Assembly: GCF_003725775.1 (NCBI RefSeq)
Contig: NZ_RJSG01000006.1
Span: 1 to 64,000, forward strand
DNA length: 64,000 bases
Source: Nocardioides marmorisolisilvae
GTDB taxonomy: Bacteria > Actinomycetota > Actinomycetes > Propionibacteriales > Nocardioidaceae
Direction of reading: 5' to 3'
Part shown: positions 50,094 through 58,515 of the stretch, piece after piece
Layout: every line of letters begins with the position of its first letter
Position numbering within the stretch: the stretch's first letter is position 1
Notes under the pieces: model-generated
Database searches by the model: none
Seen by the model: the letters and a program-made list of their open reading frames with translations, nothing else
What the model was told of the DNA's origin: nothing
Made by a program: the position numbers and the translations under genes

Positions 50094-50839
50094 TGCGATC
50101 CACCACGATCCCCACACTCACGCCGGCCGAGCGCGCCCGGACGATCGTCGCCACCGCCTCGACCTTGCGGGTGCAGGGGGCTTCGATGGGGCTGGACGTG
50201 CACCGGCACGGGGTGGTTCCCGACGGCTCGGTCCTCTTCCAGGCGCCGCCCGACCTGGCGGAGTCCCTCGCGGGTCGGACCGCGACCGCTACGGCCGTCG
50301 ACGTGGCGACCGTCCCCCAGGCCGACCGGATCCGCGGGACCGTGACTCTGGCCGGCCCGGTCCTCGAGGTGGACGACCCGCTGCCCGTCGGCCTCCGGGC
50401 CCACCTGACCGGAACGGAGAAGCCGGATGACCGCACGCGGATCGTGCGGTTGGTGCCCGAGCGGATCGGGCTGACCTGGAACTGTGAGCGGCGCTCCGGT
50501 GAGCCCCCGTGGGAGCGGGTGAAGATCGCGGACTACCGGGTCGCACACCCGGATCCCCTGCTCAGCTACGAGGCGGAGTGGCTCCCGCACCTGCAGGCCG
50601 ACCACGGCCAGGTGCTCTCCGCGCTCGCCAGCTACGAGCTCGGGGTGGACCAGGAGCCCGAGGACGTCCGGGCACTGTCGATCGACCGCTACGGCCTGGT
50701 GCTCCGCGTCAGCGACCACGGCTGCCGACGGGACCTGAGGATCGCGTTCGACCGACCCGCGTGCTGCGGGTGCGACGTGCGCGAGGCGCTGAGCGCGATG
50801 GTCGAGCGCGCGGTCCCGGGAGCCGGCCCGCTCTGCTAG
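50093..50839 (+). CDS. DUF2470 domain protein, iron-regulated
   Basis: A 248-residue protein. The C-terminal ~85 residues form a DUF2470/HugZ-like domain (LPHLQADHGQVLSALASYELG, VRALSIDRYGLVLRVSDHGCRRDLRIAFDRPA) found in heme-handling proteins. The N-terminal part (HGVVPDGSVLFQAPPDL, RGTVTLAGPVLEVDDP) resembles a degenerate flavin-reductase-type barrel. The iron box at its start codon indicates repression by a DtxR/IdeR protein when iron is sufficient. It is probably part of heme-iron use and is inserted among B12 genes without being one. Confidence 0.85.
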   Translation: MRSTTIPTLTPAERARTIVATASTLRVQGASMGLDVHRHGVVPDGSVLFQAPPDLAESLAGRTATATAVDVATVPQADRIRGTVTLAGPVLEVDDPLPVGLRAHLTGTEKPDDRTRIVRLVPERIGLTWNCERRSGEPPWERVKIADYRVAHPDPLLSYEAEWLPHLQADHGQVLSALASYELGVDQEPEDVRALSIDRYGLVLRVSDHGCRRDLRIAFDRPACCGCDVREALSAMVERAVPGAGPLC

Positions 50840-50849
50840 CCAGCCTCGG

Positions 50850-50929
50850 TGGTTGAGCTCAGTACGTGCTGGTTGAGCTCAGTACTTGCTGGTTGAGCTC
50901 AGTACTTGCTGGTTGAGCCTGTCGAAACC
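50850..50929 (+). repeat. Three tandem 20-bp repeats plus a canonical dispersed repeat
   Basis: TGGTTGAGCTCAGTACGTGC (50850-50869) is followed by two copies of TGGTTGAGCTCAGTACTTGC (50870-50889, 50890-50909) and then an exact dispersed repeat (50911-50929). All four share the start GGTTGAGC. The third copy contains the cobM stop codon. Confidence 0.92.
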
Positions 50930-51675
50930 TTCGCCGAGCGATCGCGCTCCACGCCGTACAGGTAGGACTCTCCGACCCGGACCGGGTCGAGCACCCGGCC
51001 GACCAGGATGACCGCCGCCTGACGCAGCTGCGCTGCCTCGACCTGCTCGGCGATCGTCGCCAGGGTGCCGCGCAGCACCAGCTGCTCGGGCTGGCTCGCC
51101 CGGTAGACGACGACCACCGGGCAGTCGGCGCCGTAGTGCTCGATCAGCTCGCTCGCGAGCTCGCCGATCCGGGTGATCGCCAGGTGGAGCACGAGCGTCG
51201 CGCCCGTCGCGGCGACGTTCGCGAGTGACTCCGACTCGGGCATCGCGGTCGAGCGCGCCTGCGCACGGGTCAGCACCACCGACTGGCTCAGCAGAGGAAC
51301 GGTCAGCTCGCGACCCACCACCGCAGCGGCCGCCGCGTACGCCGGCACCCCCGGCGTGACGTCCCACGGCACCCCGGCCGCATCCAGCCGGAAGGCCTGC
51401 TCGGCCAGCGCCGAGTAGAGCGACGGGTCGCCGGAGCAGAGCCGGACCACCTCGTGCCCGGCGAGGTGCGCGGTGACCAGCTCGGCGGTGATCTGGTCGA
51501 GGGTCAGGTCCGCGGAGTCGACCAGGCGGACGTCCGCGCGGCAGTGCGCCAGCACGTCGCGGTCCAGGTAGGTGCCGGCGTACATCACCACGTCCGCCTC
51601 GCCGAGCAGGTTCGCCGCGCGCACGGTGATCAGGTCGGCTGCACCGGGGCCACCTCCGACGAAGTGGATGGTCAT
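50899..51675 (-). CDS. cobM: Precorrin-4 C11-methyltransferase CobM
   Basis: A 258-residue SAM-dependent methylase of the corrin pathway. Motifs: FVGGGPGAADLITVRA at the start, MYAGTYLD, CSGDPSLYSALAEQ (about 82) and VVVYRASQPEQ; also LHLAITRIGELA. The final nine residues, VSTGSTSKY, and the stop codon are encoded by the dispersed and tandem repeats, so the natural C-terminus has been replaced or extended. The start overlaps the cobL stop (ATGA). Confidence 0.95.
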   Translation of the reverse strand: MTIHFVGGGPGAADLITVRAANLLGEADVVMYAGTYLDRDVLAHCRADVRLVDSADLTLDQITAELVTAHLAGHEVVRLCSGDPSLYSALAEQAFRLDAAGVPWDVTPGVPAYAAAAAVVGRELTVPLLSQSVVLTRAQARSTAMPESESLANVAATGATLVLHLAITRIGELASELIEHYGADCPVVVVYRASQPEQLVLRGTLATIAEQVEAAQLRQAAVILVGRVLDPVRVGESYLYGVERDRSAKVSTGSTSKY

Positions 51676-52892
51676 GCGTCTCCGATCGTCAGCGCCCACT
51701 GGGTGATGGCGCGGGCCGGCGTCCAGCCGGTGAAGGTGCCGATCGGACCGGCGGTCTCGACCTGGAGGCGGGTGAGCTCGCCACCGAGCTCGGCGTACCG
51801 GCTCACGAGCAGGGACTCGGTCTGGTGGGTGACTCCGTGCACGACCAGGCGGCCTCCGGGTCGAAGTGCCGCCAGCGCTGCGTCGAGGACGCCGGGGCGG
51901 CTGGCTCCGCCACCGATGAAGATCGCATCCGGTGCCGGCAGGTCGTCCAGCGCGTCCGGAGCCGACCCGACGACGACGTCGAGCCGCGGGACACCGAGGG
52001 TGCGGGCGTTGCGTCCGATCCGCTCCCCGCGCTCGGGATCCGCCTCGATCGCGACTGCCCGCAGGCTCGGGTGCACGCGGAGCCACTCGATGCCGACCGA
52101 GCCCGCACCAGCGCCGACGTCCCACAGCAGCTGGCCCGGCGTCGGCGCCAGGCGCGCCAGGGCCGAGGCGCGCGCGTCGCGCTTGGTGAGCTGACCGTCG
52201 TTCTCGAAGGCGTCGTCGGGAAGCCCGGCAGTCCACCCCAGCACCGGTCCGTCGGTGCGGCACTCGATCGCGATCACGTTCAGGTCGGGCGAGTCCCCGG
52301 ACCAGGTGGCCGCGGTCGCCGCTCGCCGGCTCTCGGTCGCCGCGCCCAGGTCGCCCAGCACCGTCAGCGCGCTGTGGCCGTACCCGGCAGCGGTCACCAG
52401 CGCGGCCACCGTCGCGGGAGTCTCGGCGTGCGAGGAGAGCACCAGCAGCCGGTGACCCGGAGCGAGCGCCCGCACGACGGCCGCCGGATCGCGCCCGACC
52501 AGGGTGATCACCTCGACGGTCTCGGCGGACCAGCCCAACCGGGCCCGGGCGAGCGCCGGCGAGGAGACCGCCGGCTCGATCCTGACCCGCTCCGCGCCGA
52601 GCAGCTCGACCAGGGTGCTGCCGATCCCGGAGACGAGCGGGTCGCCGGAGGCGAGCACCACCACGCTGCAGCCTTCGTACTTCTCGAGCAGGGCGGGCAG
52701 GTTCTCGCGTAGCGGCACGGGCCAGGAGACCCGCTGCTGACCGGGTCGGTCGGGAAGCATGTCCAGGTGCCGAGACCCTCCGAGCACGACCTCGGCGCCC
52801 AGAATCGCCTGCTGGGCCTGGGGATCGAGGCTCGCCCAGCCGTCGGCACCGATGCCGTAGACGCCCAGGGATCCAGGCAGGGTCGACTCCAT
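51672..52892 (-). CDS. cobL: Precorrin-6Y C5,15-methyltransferase (decarboxylating) CobL
   Basis: A 406-residue fusion of CbiE- and CbiT-type domains that adds two methyl groups and removes a carboxyl. The N-terminal CbiE half (about 1-205) begins VYGIGADGWASL and has LASGDPLVSGIG. The C-terminal CbiT half (about 215-406) has the Rossmann motif LLWDVGAGAGSVGIEW (about 243), then AIEADPERGERI and DAIFIGGGASRPG. Start MESTLPGS. It lies back-to-back with the riboswitch and chelatase unit. No riboswitch is seen on its own side. Confidence 0.94.
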   Translation of the reverse strand: MESTLPGSLGVYGIGADGWASLDPQAQQAILGAEVVLGGSRHLDMLPDRPGQQRVSWPVPLRENLPALLEKYEGCSVVVLASGDPLVSGIGSTLVELLGAERVRIEPAVSSPALARARLGWSAETVEVITLVGRDPAAVVRALAPGHRLLVLSSHAETPATVAALVTAAGYGHSALTVLGDLGAATESRRAATAATWSGDSPDLNVIAIECRTDGPVLGWTAGLPDDAFENDGQLTKRDARASALARLAPTPGQLLWDVGAGAGSVGIEWLRVHPSLRAVAIEADPERGERIGRNARTLGVPRLDVVVGSAPDALDDLPAPDAIFIGGGASRPGVLDAALAALRPGGRLVVHGVTHQTESLLVSRYAELGGELTRLQVETAGPIGTFTGWTPARAITQWALTIGDA

Positions 52893-52920
52893 GGCCGGAG
52901 ACGATATCGTGGCCGCACCA

Positions 52921-53061
52921 AGCACGAGGTGCCCCGGAGGACGGTCGCGAGACCGGACGATGGGGAGAATCTGGGAAGCCGGTGAGAGTCCGGCACAGGG
53001 CCCGCTGCGGTAACCGGAGCGTCGTACGACGACTCCGGAAGTCCGAAGACCGGCCTCGCGC
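52921..53061 (+). promoter_or_regulatory. Cobalamin riboswitch upstream of the chelatase operon
   Basis: The core GAAGCCGGTGAGAGTCCGGC, the B12-box region GCCCGCTGCGGTAACC and the 3' element GGAAGTCCGAAGACCGG are present. P1 can form between AGCACGAGG (52921-52929) and CCTCGCGCT (53053-53061). It ends 37 bases before the ChlI/D start and heads the longest B12 unit (53099-58190). Confidence 0.9.
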
Positions 53062-53098
53062 TGACGAATCATCCACTGGCTGAAGCGCGGGAGCCCCC

Positions 53099-55135
53099 AT
53101 GCCACTGCAGTTCCCTTTCAGTGCCGTTGTCGGATCCGACACTGGTGTCGATTCCAACGACATGGCACTCGCCCTGATCCTGACCACGATCTCGCCCGAC
53201 GTCGGCGGCGTCCTGGTCCGCGGCGAGAAGGGCACCGCGAAGTCGACGATGGTGCGCGCCCTGGCCGGCGTGCTCCCGCCGATCGAGGTGATCGCCGGCG
53301 ACCGGTTCTCCACCGACCCCGCCGAGCCCGGTGCGACCTCGCCCGACGGCCCCTTCGCCTCCGACGCCGAGACCGAGACCCGGCCGGTGCGGCTGGTCGA
53401 GCTCCCGATCGGCGCCGGCGAGGACCGGGTGCTCGGCTCGCTGCACCTCGAGCGCGCGCTGGCCGACGGCAAGGCCGAGTACGAGCCCGGACTGCTGGCC
53501 CGTGCCCACCGCGGGATCTTGTACGTCGACGAGGTGAACCTGCTGCACGACCACCTGGTCGACCTGCTGCTGGACGCCGCGGCGATGGGTCGTTCCACGG
53601 TCGAGCGCGACGGCATCTCGGTCGCGCACGCAGCGCGGTTCGTGCTGGTCGGGACGATGAACCCCGAGGAGGGCGAGCTCCGGCCGCAGCTGCTGGACCG
53701 GTTCGGGCTGACCGTCGAGGTGAGCGCCCCGAGGGACCCGGCCATGCGGGTCGAGGTGGTTCGCCGGCGGATGGCCTTCGACGCCGACCCGGCCGCGTTC
53801 GTCGCGGCGTACCAGGGGGCCGAGGCGGAGCTGACCGGTCGCATCGAACGCGCCCGAAAGCGGATCGCCGACGTCGAGCTCACGGACGCGGCCCTGCTGA
53901 AGATCGCCGAGGTGTGCGCGGCCTTCGACGTCGACGGCATGCGCGCCGACCTGGTCACCGCGCGCGCTGCGATCGCCCACGCCGCCTGGCACGACCGGAC
54001 CTCGGTCACCCGGGACGACATCCGCGCCGCCGCCCGGCTCGCGCTCCCGCACCGCCGGCGCCGCAACCCGTTCGACGCCCCGGGCATCGACGAGGACCTG
54101 CTCGACCAGATCCTCGGCGACGACGAGCCCGACCCGACCCCTCCCGACGGCTCGCCGGACAGGCCCGTCGAGACCCCCGCTTCCTCGTCGGCTGAGCCCG
54201 TCGACACCCCAGCACCCGAAAGCCTCGCCGAGGACTCGTCCGCTCCGGAGGTTGCCCAGCACCCGAGCCCGTCCGAGGCAGGAGCCGGGACCGGCGCAGG
54301 AACCGACACCACGACCGTCGGGACCACCACCCCCTACCGCCCCAAGCTCGTCGCCGTCCCGGGCCTCGGCACGGGCGAGCAAGGCCGCCGCAGCCGCGCG
54401 ATCACGAGCGCGGGTCACCGCATCGCGGCCCGGACCGCGAACGGGACCGGCGGCTCGATCGACCTCGTCGAGACCATCCGCGCCGCAGCCCCGCACCAGG
54501 GATCGCGCGCCCGCGTCGGAACCCGGCTCACCCTGCGTCCCGACGACCTGCGGGTGGCGATCCGCGAGGGCCAGGAGGCCAACCTGATCCTGTTCTGCGT
54601 CGATGCGTCCGGCTCGATGGCCGCACGGACCCGGATGCAGCAGGTGAAGACGGCGGTCCTGTCGTTGCTGCTCGACGCCTACCGCCGTCGGGACAAGGTC
54701 GGCCTGGTGACGTTCCGTGCCGAGTCCGGCGTACTCGCCCTGCCGCCCACCTCGTCGGTGGAGGTCGCCGCGGCTCGGCTGGAGGAGCTTCCCGCGGGCG
54801 GTCGCACCCCGCTCGCCGAAGGGCTGCTGACCGCGGTCGAGACGCTGCGCGTCGAGGCGTTGCGCGACCCGAACCGGCGCCCGTTGCTGGTGCTGGTCAC
54901 CGACGGGCGGGCCACCGCAGGCCCGGACGCGGTCGAGCGGTCCCGTGCCCTGGCCCGACAGATCGCCGGGACCGGGCTCGCCGCGCTGGTCATCGACTGC
55001 GAGAGCGGTCGCTTCCGCCTCGGCCTGGCCCGCGACCTCGCCGCGGACCTCGGTGCGGAGTACCTCCCGCTGGGCGAGGTCAGTGCCACCAGCCTGGTCG
55101 GAGCCGTTCAGCACAGGTTCGGGGGGGCTGCCTGA
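53099..55135 (+). CDS. ChlI/ChlD fusion, AAA+ partner of CobN
   Basis: A 678-residue magnesium-chelatase-type motor protein, taken to power cobalt insertion by CobN. Residues about 1-335 form the AAA+ module: Walker A GEKGTAKST (42-50), LYVDEVNLL Walker B (about 139-147), then GTMNPEEGELRPQLLDRF. An acidic Pro/Ser/Thr linker (about 340-410) contains two degenerate copies of the dispersed repeat (PVETPASSSAEPVDTP). The VWA/integrin-I module begins at about 480 with the metal site DASGSM (about 502). It overlaps cobO by one base. Also known as a putative cobaltochelatase. Confidence 0.93.
   Translation: MPLQFPFSAVVGSDTGVDSNDMALALILTTISPDVGGVLVRGEKGTAKSTMVRALAGVLPPIEVIAGDRFSTDPAEPGATSPDGPFASDAETETRPVRLVELPIGAGEDRVLGSLHLERALADGKAEYEPGLLARAHRGILYVDEVNLLHDHLVDLLLDAAAMGRSTVERDGISVAHAARFVLVGTMNPEEGELRPQLLDRFGLTVEVSAPRDPAMRVEVVRRRMAFDADPAAFVAAYQGAEAELTGRIERARKRIADVELTDAALLKIAEVCAAFDVDGMRADLVTARAAIAHAAWHDRTSVTRDDIRAAARLALPHRRRRNPFDAPGIDEDLLDQILGDDEPDPTPPDGSPDRPVETPASSSAEPVDTPAPESLAEDSSAPEVAQHPSPSEAGAGTGAGTDTTTVGTTTPYRPKLVAVPGLGTGEQGRRSRAITSAGHRIAARTANGTGGSIDLVETIRAAAPHQGSRARVGTRLTLRPDDLRVAIREGQEANLILFCVDASGSMAARTRMQQVKTAVLSLLLDAYRRRDKVGLVTFRAESGVLALPPTSSVEVAAARLEELPAGGRTPLAEGLLTAVETLRVEALRDPNRRPLLVLVTDGRATAGPDAVERSRALARQIAGTGLAALVIDCESGRFRLGLARDLAADLGAEYLPLGEVSATSLVGAVQHRFGGAA
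54161..54208 (+). repeat. Degenerate dispersed repeats within the chelatase linker
   Basis: GCCCGTCGAGACCC and GGCTGAGCCCGTCGACACCC resemble the second half and the whole of the dispersed element with several changes. In frame they encode PVETP and AEPVDTP, like the linker of CobIJ. Confidence 0.5.
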
Positions 55136-55749
55136 TGCCGCAGGGACAGCCGACCGTCGTCCCCGAGGACGGCCTCTCCACCCGCCAGCGCCGCAACCGC
55201 CCGATTCTCGCCGTGCACACGGGAGACGGGAAGGGGAAGTCGACCGCCGCGTTCGGCCTCGCCCTGCGCGGCTGGAACCAGGGCTGGAGCCTGGGGATCT
55301 TCCAGTTCGTGAAGTCGGCCAAGTGGCGCCTGGGCGAGCAGACCGCGTTCGAGCAGCTCGGCGAGCTGCACCGCACGACCGGCGCCGGCGGTCCGGTCGA
55401 CTGGCAGAAGATGGGCTCCGGCTGGTCGTGGTCGAAGAAGGCGGGCACCGAGGACGACCACGCTGCCGCGGCTGCGGAGGGCTGGATCGAGATCAAGCGG
55501 CGCCTCGCCGCCGAGGAGCACGACCTCTACCTGCTGGACGAGTTCACCTACCCGATCAACTGGGGCTGGATCGACGCGGACGACGTGGTCGAGACCCTCA
55601 CCCACCGACCCGGCCACCAGCACGTGGTGATCACCGGTCGTCGGGCTGACGAGCGGCTCCTCGAGGTCGCCGACCTGGTCACCGAGATGACCAAGGTGAA
55701 GCACCCGATGGACGCCGGGCAGAAGGGCCAGCGCGGGATCGAGTGGTGA
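55135..55749 (+). CDS. cobO: Cob(I)yrinic acid a,c-diamide adenosyltransferase CobO
   Basis: A 204-residue CobA/BtuR-type ATP:corrinoid adenosyltransferase. P-loop HTGDGKGKST (28-37), the FQFVKSAKWRLGEQ segment, GSGWSWSKK, and LLDEFTYPINWGWID are all family-specific. The C-terminus KHPMDAGQKGQRGIEW is typical of the actinobacterial form. It is coupled to the upstream chelatase gene (TGATG) and to cobBC downstream (overlapping GTG). Confidence 0.96.
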   Translation: MPQGQPTVVPEDGLSTRQRRNRPILAVHTGDGKGKSTAAFGLALRGWNQGWSLGIFQFVKSAKWRLGEQTAFEQLGELHRTTGAGGPVDWQKMGSGWSWSKKAGTEDDHAAAAAEGWIEIKRRLAAEEHDLYLLDEFTYPINWGWIDADDVVETLTHRPGHQHVVITGRRADERLLEVADLVTEMTKVKHPMDAGQKGQRGIEW

Positions 55750-58190
55750 CCACCTACCTGCCGCGACTCGTGATCGCCGCGCCCGCGTCCGGGCACGGCA
55801 AGACCACCGTCGCCACCGGACTCATGGCGGCGCTGTCCCGCGCCGGGCACACCGTCAGCGGCCACAAGGTCGGGCCGGACTACATCGACCCCGGCTACCA
55901 CGCGCTCGCGACCGGGCGGCCGGGTCGCAACCTCGACCCGCACCTGGTCGGCGAGGATCGGCTGGTCCCGCTGCTGCTGCACGGCGCGGCCGGTGCGGAC
56001 CTGGCGGTCATCGAGGGCGTCATGGGCCTGTACGACGGGCAGCTCGGAACCGACGGCTTCTCCTCCACCGCCCACGTCGCGGCCGTGACCAAGACCCCCG
56101 TGGTGCTGGTCGTCGACATCTCGCACGCCTCCCGCTCGATCGCCGCGACCGTCCACGGGCTGCGCACCTGGTCCGACGAGGTGGCCGTCGTCGGGGTGGT
56201 CCTCAACAAGGCCGGCTCGGTCCGGCACTCCGACGAGGTCGTGCGCGCACTGGCGGGCAGCGGGTTGCCGGTGCTCGGAATCCTTCAGCGCGACGACGGT
56301 GTCTCGGCCCCCTCGCGCCACCTCGGCCTGGTGCCGGCAGCGGAACGCGCTGACGCCGCCGCGGCCCTCGACCTGCTCGCCGCCCAGGTGGCCGAGCGCA
56401 TCGACCTCGAGGCCATCGTCCGGCTGGCGCGCACCGCCCCCGCCCTCGACGGAGAGCCCTGGAGCCCGGACTCCTCGTTGGTCGCGCCTGTCGAAACCCC
56501 CCGCCCCGTGATCGCCGTCGCCGGCGGTCGAGCCTTCACCTTCGCCTACGCCGAGACCACCGAGCTCCTGCGAGCAGCGGGCTGCGACCCGGTGGTCTTC
56601 GACCCGACGACCGACGAGCAGCTCCCGGACGGGACCCAGGGTCTCTACCTCGGGGGCGGCTTCCCCGAGGTGCACGCGGCCGAGCTCTCCGGCAACGAGC
56701 GCCTCCGCGCGCAGCTGCGCACGGCGATCAGCGGCGGACTCCCGACCGTCGCCGAGTGCGCCGGCCTGCTCTACCTGTGCCGCAGCGTCGACGGAGTGGA
56801 GATGGTCGGCGCTGTTCCCGCGGACGCGGCGATGGCTCCGCGGCTCACGCTCGCCTACCGGACCGCCACCGCGACGACCGCGAACCTGCTCGGACGCCCG
56901 GGCGAGACCGTCACCGGTCACGAGTTCCACCGGACCCAGCTGCACGCCTCTCCCGGCGACCCGGCCTGGTCCTTCGGGAACGGTCTCGTCGACGGCGTGG
57001 CCACGGCGACCCTGCACGCGTCGTACCTGCACACGCACTGGGCGGGACATCCGCAGCTGGCCGGTCGGTTCGTCGAGGCCGTTCGCCGGGCAACACCGGC
57101 GGCACCATCCACGGACCCGGGCCGGTTGAGCTTGTCGAAACCAGCCGAACCCGTCGATCCCCTGCGCCACCACGGCGACCGCGAAGCAACCGCCGGCCTG
57201 ATCGACTTCGCGGTCAACGTCTACCAAGGACCGCGTCCGGACTGGCTCGAGAACGCGCTCGCCGGCGCCGACGTCAGCCGGTACCCCGACCCGCGCCCCG
57301 CCGCCGAGGCGGTCGCCCGCCACCACGGCCGCGACGTCGCCGACGTTCTCCCGACCGCGGGCGCGGCCGAGGCGTTCGGACTGGTCGCACGGCTGCGGCC
57401 CTGGCGGCGACCGGTCATCGTGCACCCCCAGTTCACCGAGCCGGACGTCGCGCTGGCCGGCGCGGGGCACCAGCCCGAGCACGTCCTGCTCCGTCCGTCT
57501 GACGGTTTCGCGCTCGATCCCGCCCAGGTCCCGGTCGGGGCGGACCTGGTGGTCATCGGCAATCCGACGAACCCGACCGGCGTCCGCCACAGCGCCGAGG
57601 CGATCCGGGCCCTGGTCGCACCGGGGCGGCTGGTCGTGGTGGACGAGGCGTTCCTCGACGACGGCGCGGAGACGCTCACCACCGGCGACCTGACCGGGTT
57701 GGTCGTCATCCGCAGCCTCACCAAGCTCTGGTCGATCCCCGGGGTCCGTGCCGGCTACCTGCTCGCAGAACCGGAGGTCGTCGGAGCCCTCACGGAGCTC
57801 CAGACGCCGTGGTCCGTCTCCGCCGCGGCAGGAGCCGCGCTGGTCGCCTGCTCCTCCGAGGACGCCGCTGTCGAGGCCACGGTCCGGGTCGCCCGGATCG
57901 AGGCGGACCGGGAGTTTCTCCTGTCTGGGTTGGCGAAACTCGGCATCCCGCACGTCGCCGGGTCCTCGGCGCCGTACGTTCTCGCGCGGCCGGGTACCGG
58001 AGTTCACGCCGCTCTGCGCGACGCGGGCTACGCCGTACGCCGTGCCGACACCTTCCCCGGACTCGACGAGAGCTGGGTCCGTATCGCAGTGCGGAACCGG
58101 GAGGTGACAACCGGTCTCCTCGATGCCCTAGAGTGCATCCATCAGGCTCGAGGAAGCCGGTGGGATTCCGGCACAGTCGCGCTACTGTGA
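55743..58190 (+). CDS. cobBC: Fused cobyrinate a,c-diamide synthase and CobC-type decarboxylase
   Basis: An 815-residue fusion. CobB (about 1-455) amidates the ring: P-loop APASGHGKTT (13-22), GPDYIDPGYH, EGVMGLYDG, and a glutaminase domain with the nucleophile in AECAGLLYLC (about 339). The second part (about 480-805) is a PLP-dependent CobC/CobD threonine-phosphate decarboxylase-like protein: NPTNPTG, DEAFLD and the PLP lysine in RSLTKLWSIPG (about 661). Repeats encode SLVAPVETP within CobB and RLSLSKP at the junction. The last 17 codons and the stop lie in a riboswitch. Confidence 0.93.
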   Translation: MVTTYLPRLVIAAPASGHGKTTVATGLMAALSRAGHTVSGHKVGPDYIDPGYHALATGRPGRNLDPHLVGEDRLVPLLLHGAAGADLAVIEGVMGLYDGQLGTDGFSSTAHVAAVTKTPVVLVVDISHASRSIAATVHGLRTWSDEVAVVGVVLNKAGSVRHSDEVVRALAGSGLPVLGILQRDDGVSAPSRHLGLVPAAERADAAAALDLLAAQVAERIDLEAIVRLARTAPALDGEPWSPDSSLVAPVETPRPVIAVAGGRAFTFAYAETTELLRAAGCDPVVFDPTTDEQLPDGTQGLYLGGGFPEVHAAELSGNERLRAQLRTAISGGLPTVAECAGLLYLCRSVDGVEMVGAVPADAAMAPRLTLAYRTATATTANLLGRPGETVTGHEFHRTQLHASPGDPAWSFGNGLVDGVATATLHASYLHTHWAGHPQLAGRFVEAVRRATPAAPSTDPGRLSLSKPAEPVDPLRHHGDREATAGLIDFAVNVYQGPRPDWLENALAGADVSRYPDPRPAAEAVARHHGRDVADVLPTAGAAEAFGLVARLRPWRRPVIVHPQFTEPDVALAGAGHQPEHVLLRPSDGFALDPAQVPVGADLVVIGNPTNPTGVRHSAEAIRALVAPGRLVVVDEAFLDDGAETLTTGDLTGLVVIRSLTKLWSIPGVRAGYLLAEPEVVGALTELQTPWSVSAAAGAALVACSSEDAAVEATVRVARIEADREFLLSGLAKLGIPHVAGSSAPYVLARPGTGVHAALRDAGYAVRRADTFPGLDESWVRIAVRNREVTTGLLDALECIHQARGSRWDSGTVALL
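56480..56498 (+). repeat. Dispersed repeat translated within CobB
   Basis: GGTCGCGCCTGTCGAAACC, two changes from the consensus. In frame it gives LVAPVET, between the N-terminal ATP-binding domain and the glutaminase domain of CobB. Confidence 0.8.
57124..57142 (+). repeat. Dispersed repeat at the CobB-CobC junction
   Basis: GGTTGAGCTTGTCGAAACC, one change from the consensus. It is read in a different frame from the CobIJ copy and encodes RLSLSKP. It lies just before the start of the PLP-enzyme domain. Confidence 0.88.
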
Positions 58191-58244
58191 CATCGCTCAG
58201 GGGACAACGCTGAGGCGGTGGAGTCAGACCCGACAGCCTGATGG
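58139..58244 (+). promoter_or_regulatory. Cobalamin riboswitch upstream of cbtB, overlapping cobBC
   Basis: The core GAAGCCGGTGGGATTCCGGC, the B12-box region CGCGCTACTGTGAC and GGAGTCAGACC are present. P1 is a perfect ten-base pairing of CCATCAGGCT (58139-58148) and AGCCTGATGG (58235-58244). The first 52 bases are also the last codons of cobBC, whose TGA stop (58188-58190) falls inside the B12 box. Confidence 0.93.
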
Positions 58245-58286
58245 AAATCCACTACACGGGACGCAGTAATCCCGAAGGAGGCCTTC

Positions 58287-58499
58287 ATGGCTATCGCCGT
58301 TCCCGCCGCGCCCACCGCTGAGATCCCGACGATCCCGCTGCGCGAGCTTCTCCCCTGGCTGCTGATGTTCGCGCTGCTCGCGCTGATCACGATCTTCTTC
58401 GTGAGCGCCGACCAGGGCGCCATCTCGATCCCGTCCGGCAACGCGATCCACGAGTGGGTCCACGACGGTCGCCACCTGATGGGCTACCCCTGCCACTGA
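58287..58499 (+). CDS. cbtB: Cobalt transporter small subunit CbtB
   Basis: A 70-residue membrane protein. One helix at about 22-41 (LLPWLLMFALLALITIFFV) is followed by a short C-terminal tail with the family HEWVHDGRHLMGYPCH, whose histidines and cysteine are thought to bind cobalt. It has a strong AAGGAGG site. It is controlled by the riboswitch 42 bases upstream and is followed by cbtA after a repeat block. Confidence 0.95.
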   Translation: MAIAVPAAPTAEIPTIPLRELLPWLLMFALLALITIFFVSADQGAISIPSGNAIHEWVHDGRHLMGYPCH

Positions 58500-58515
58500 G
58501 CCAGTCGGCTCACCG

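Noticed and set aside
50850-50929. Possible CRISPR array or integron site
   Set aside because: The 20-bp units are contiguous with no unique spacers, and no cas or integrase gene is present.
50899-54330. A very long open frame through cobM, cobL, the riboswitch and the chelatase
   Set aside because: Only the cobM part at its 3' end has protein-family features; the rest is antisense or out of frame.
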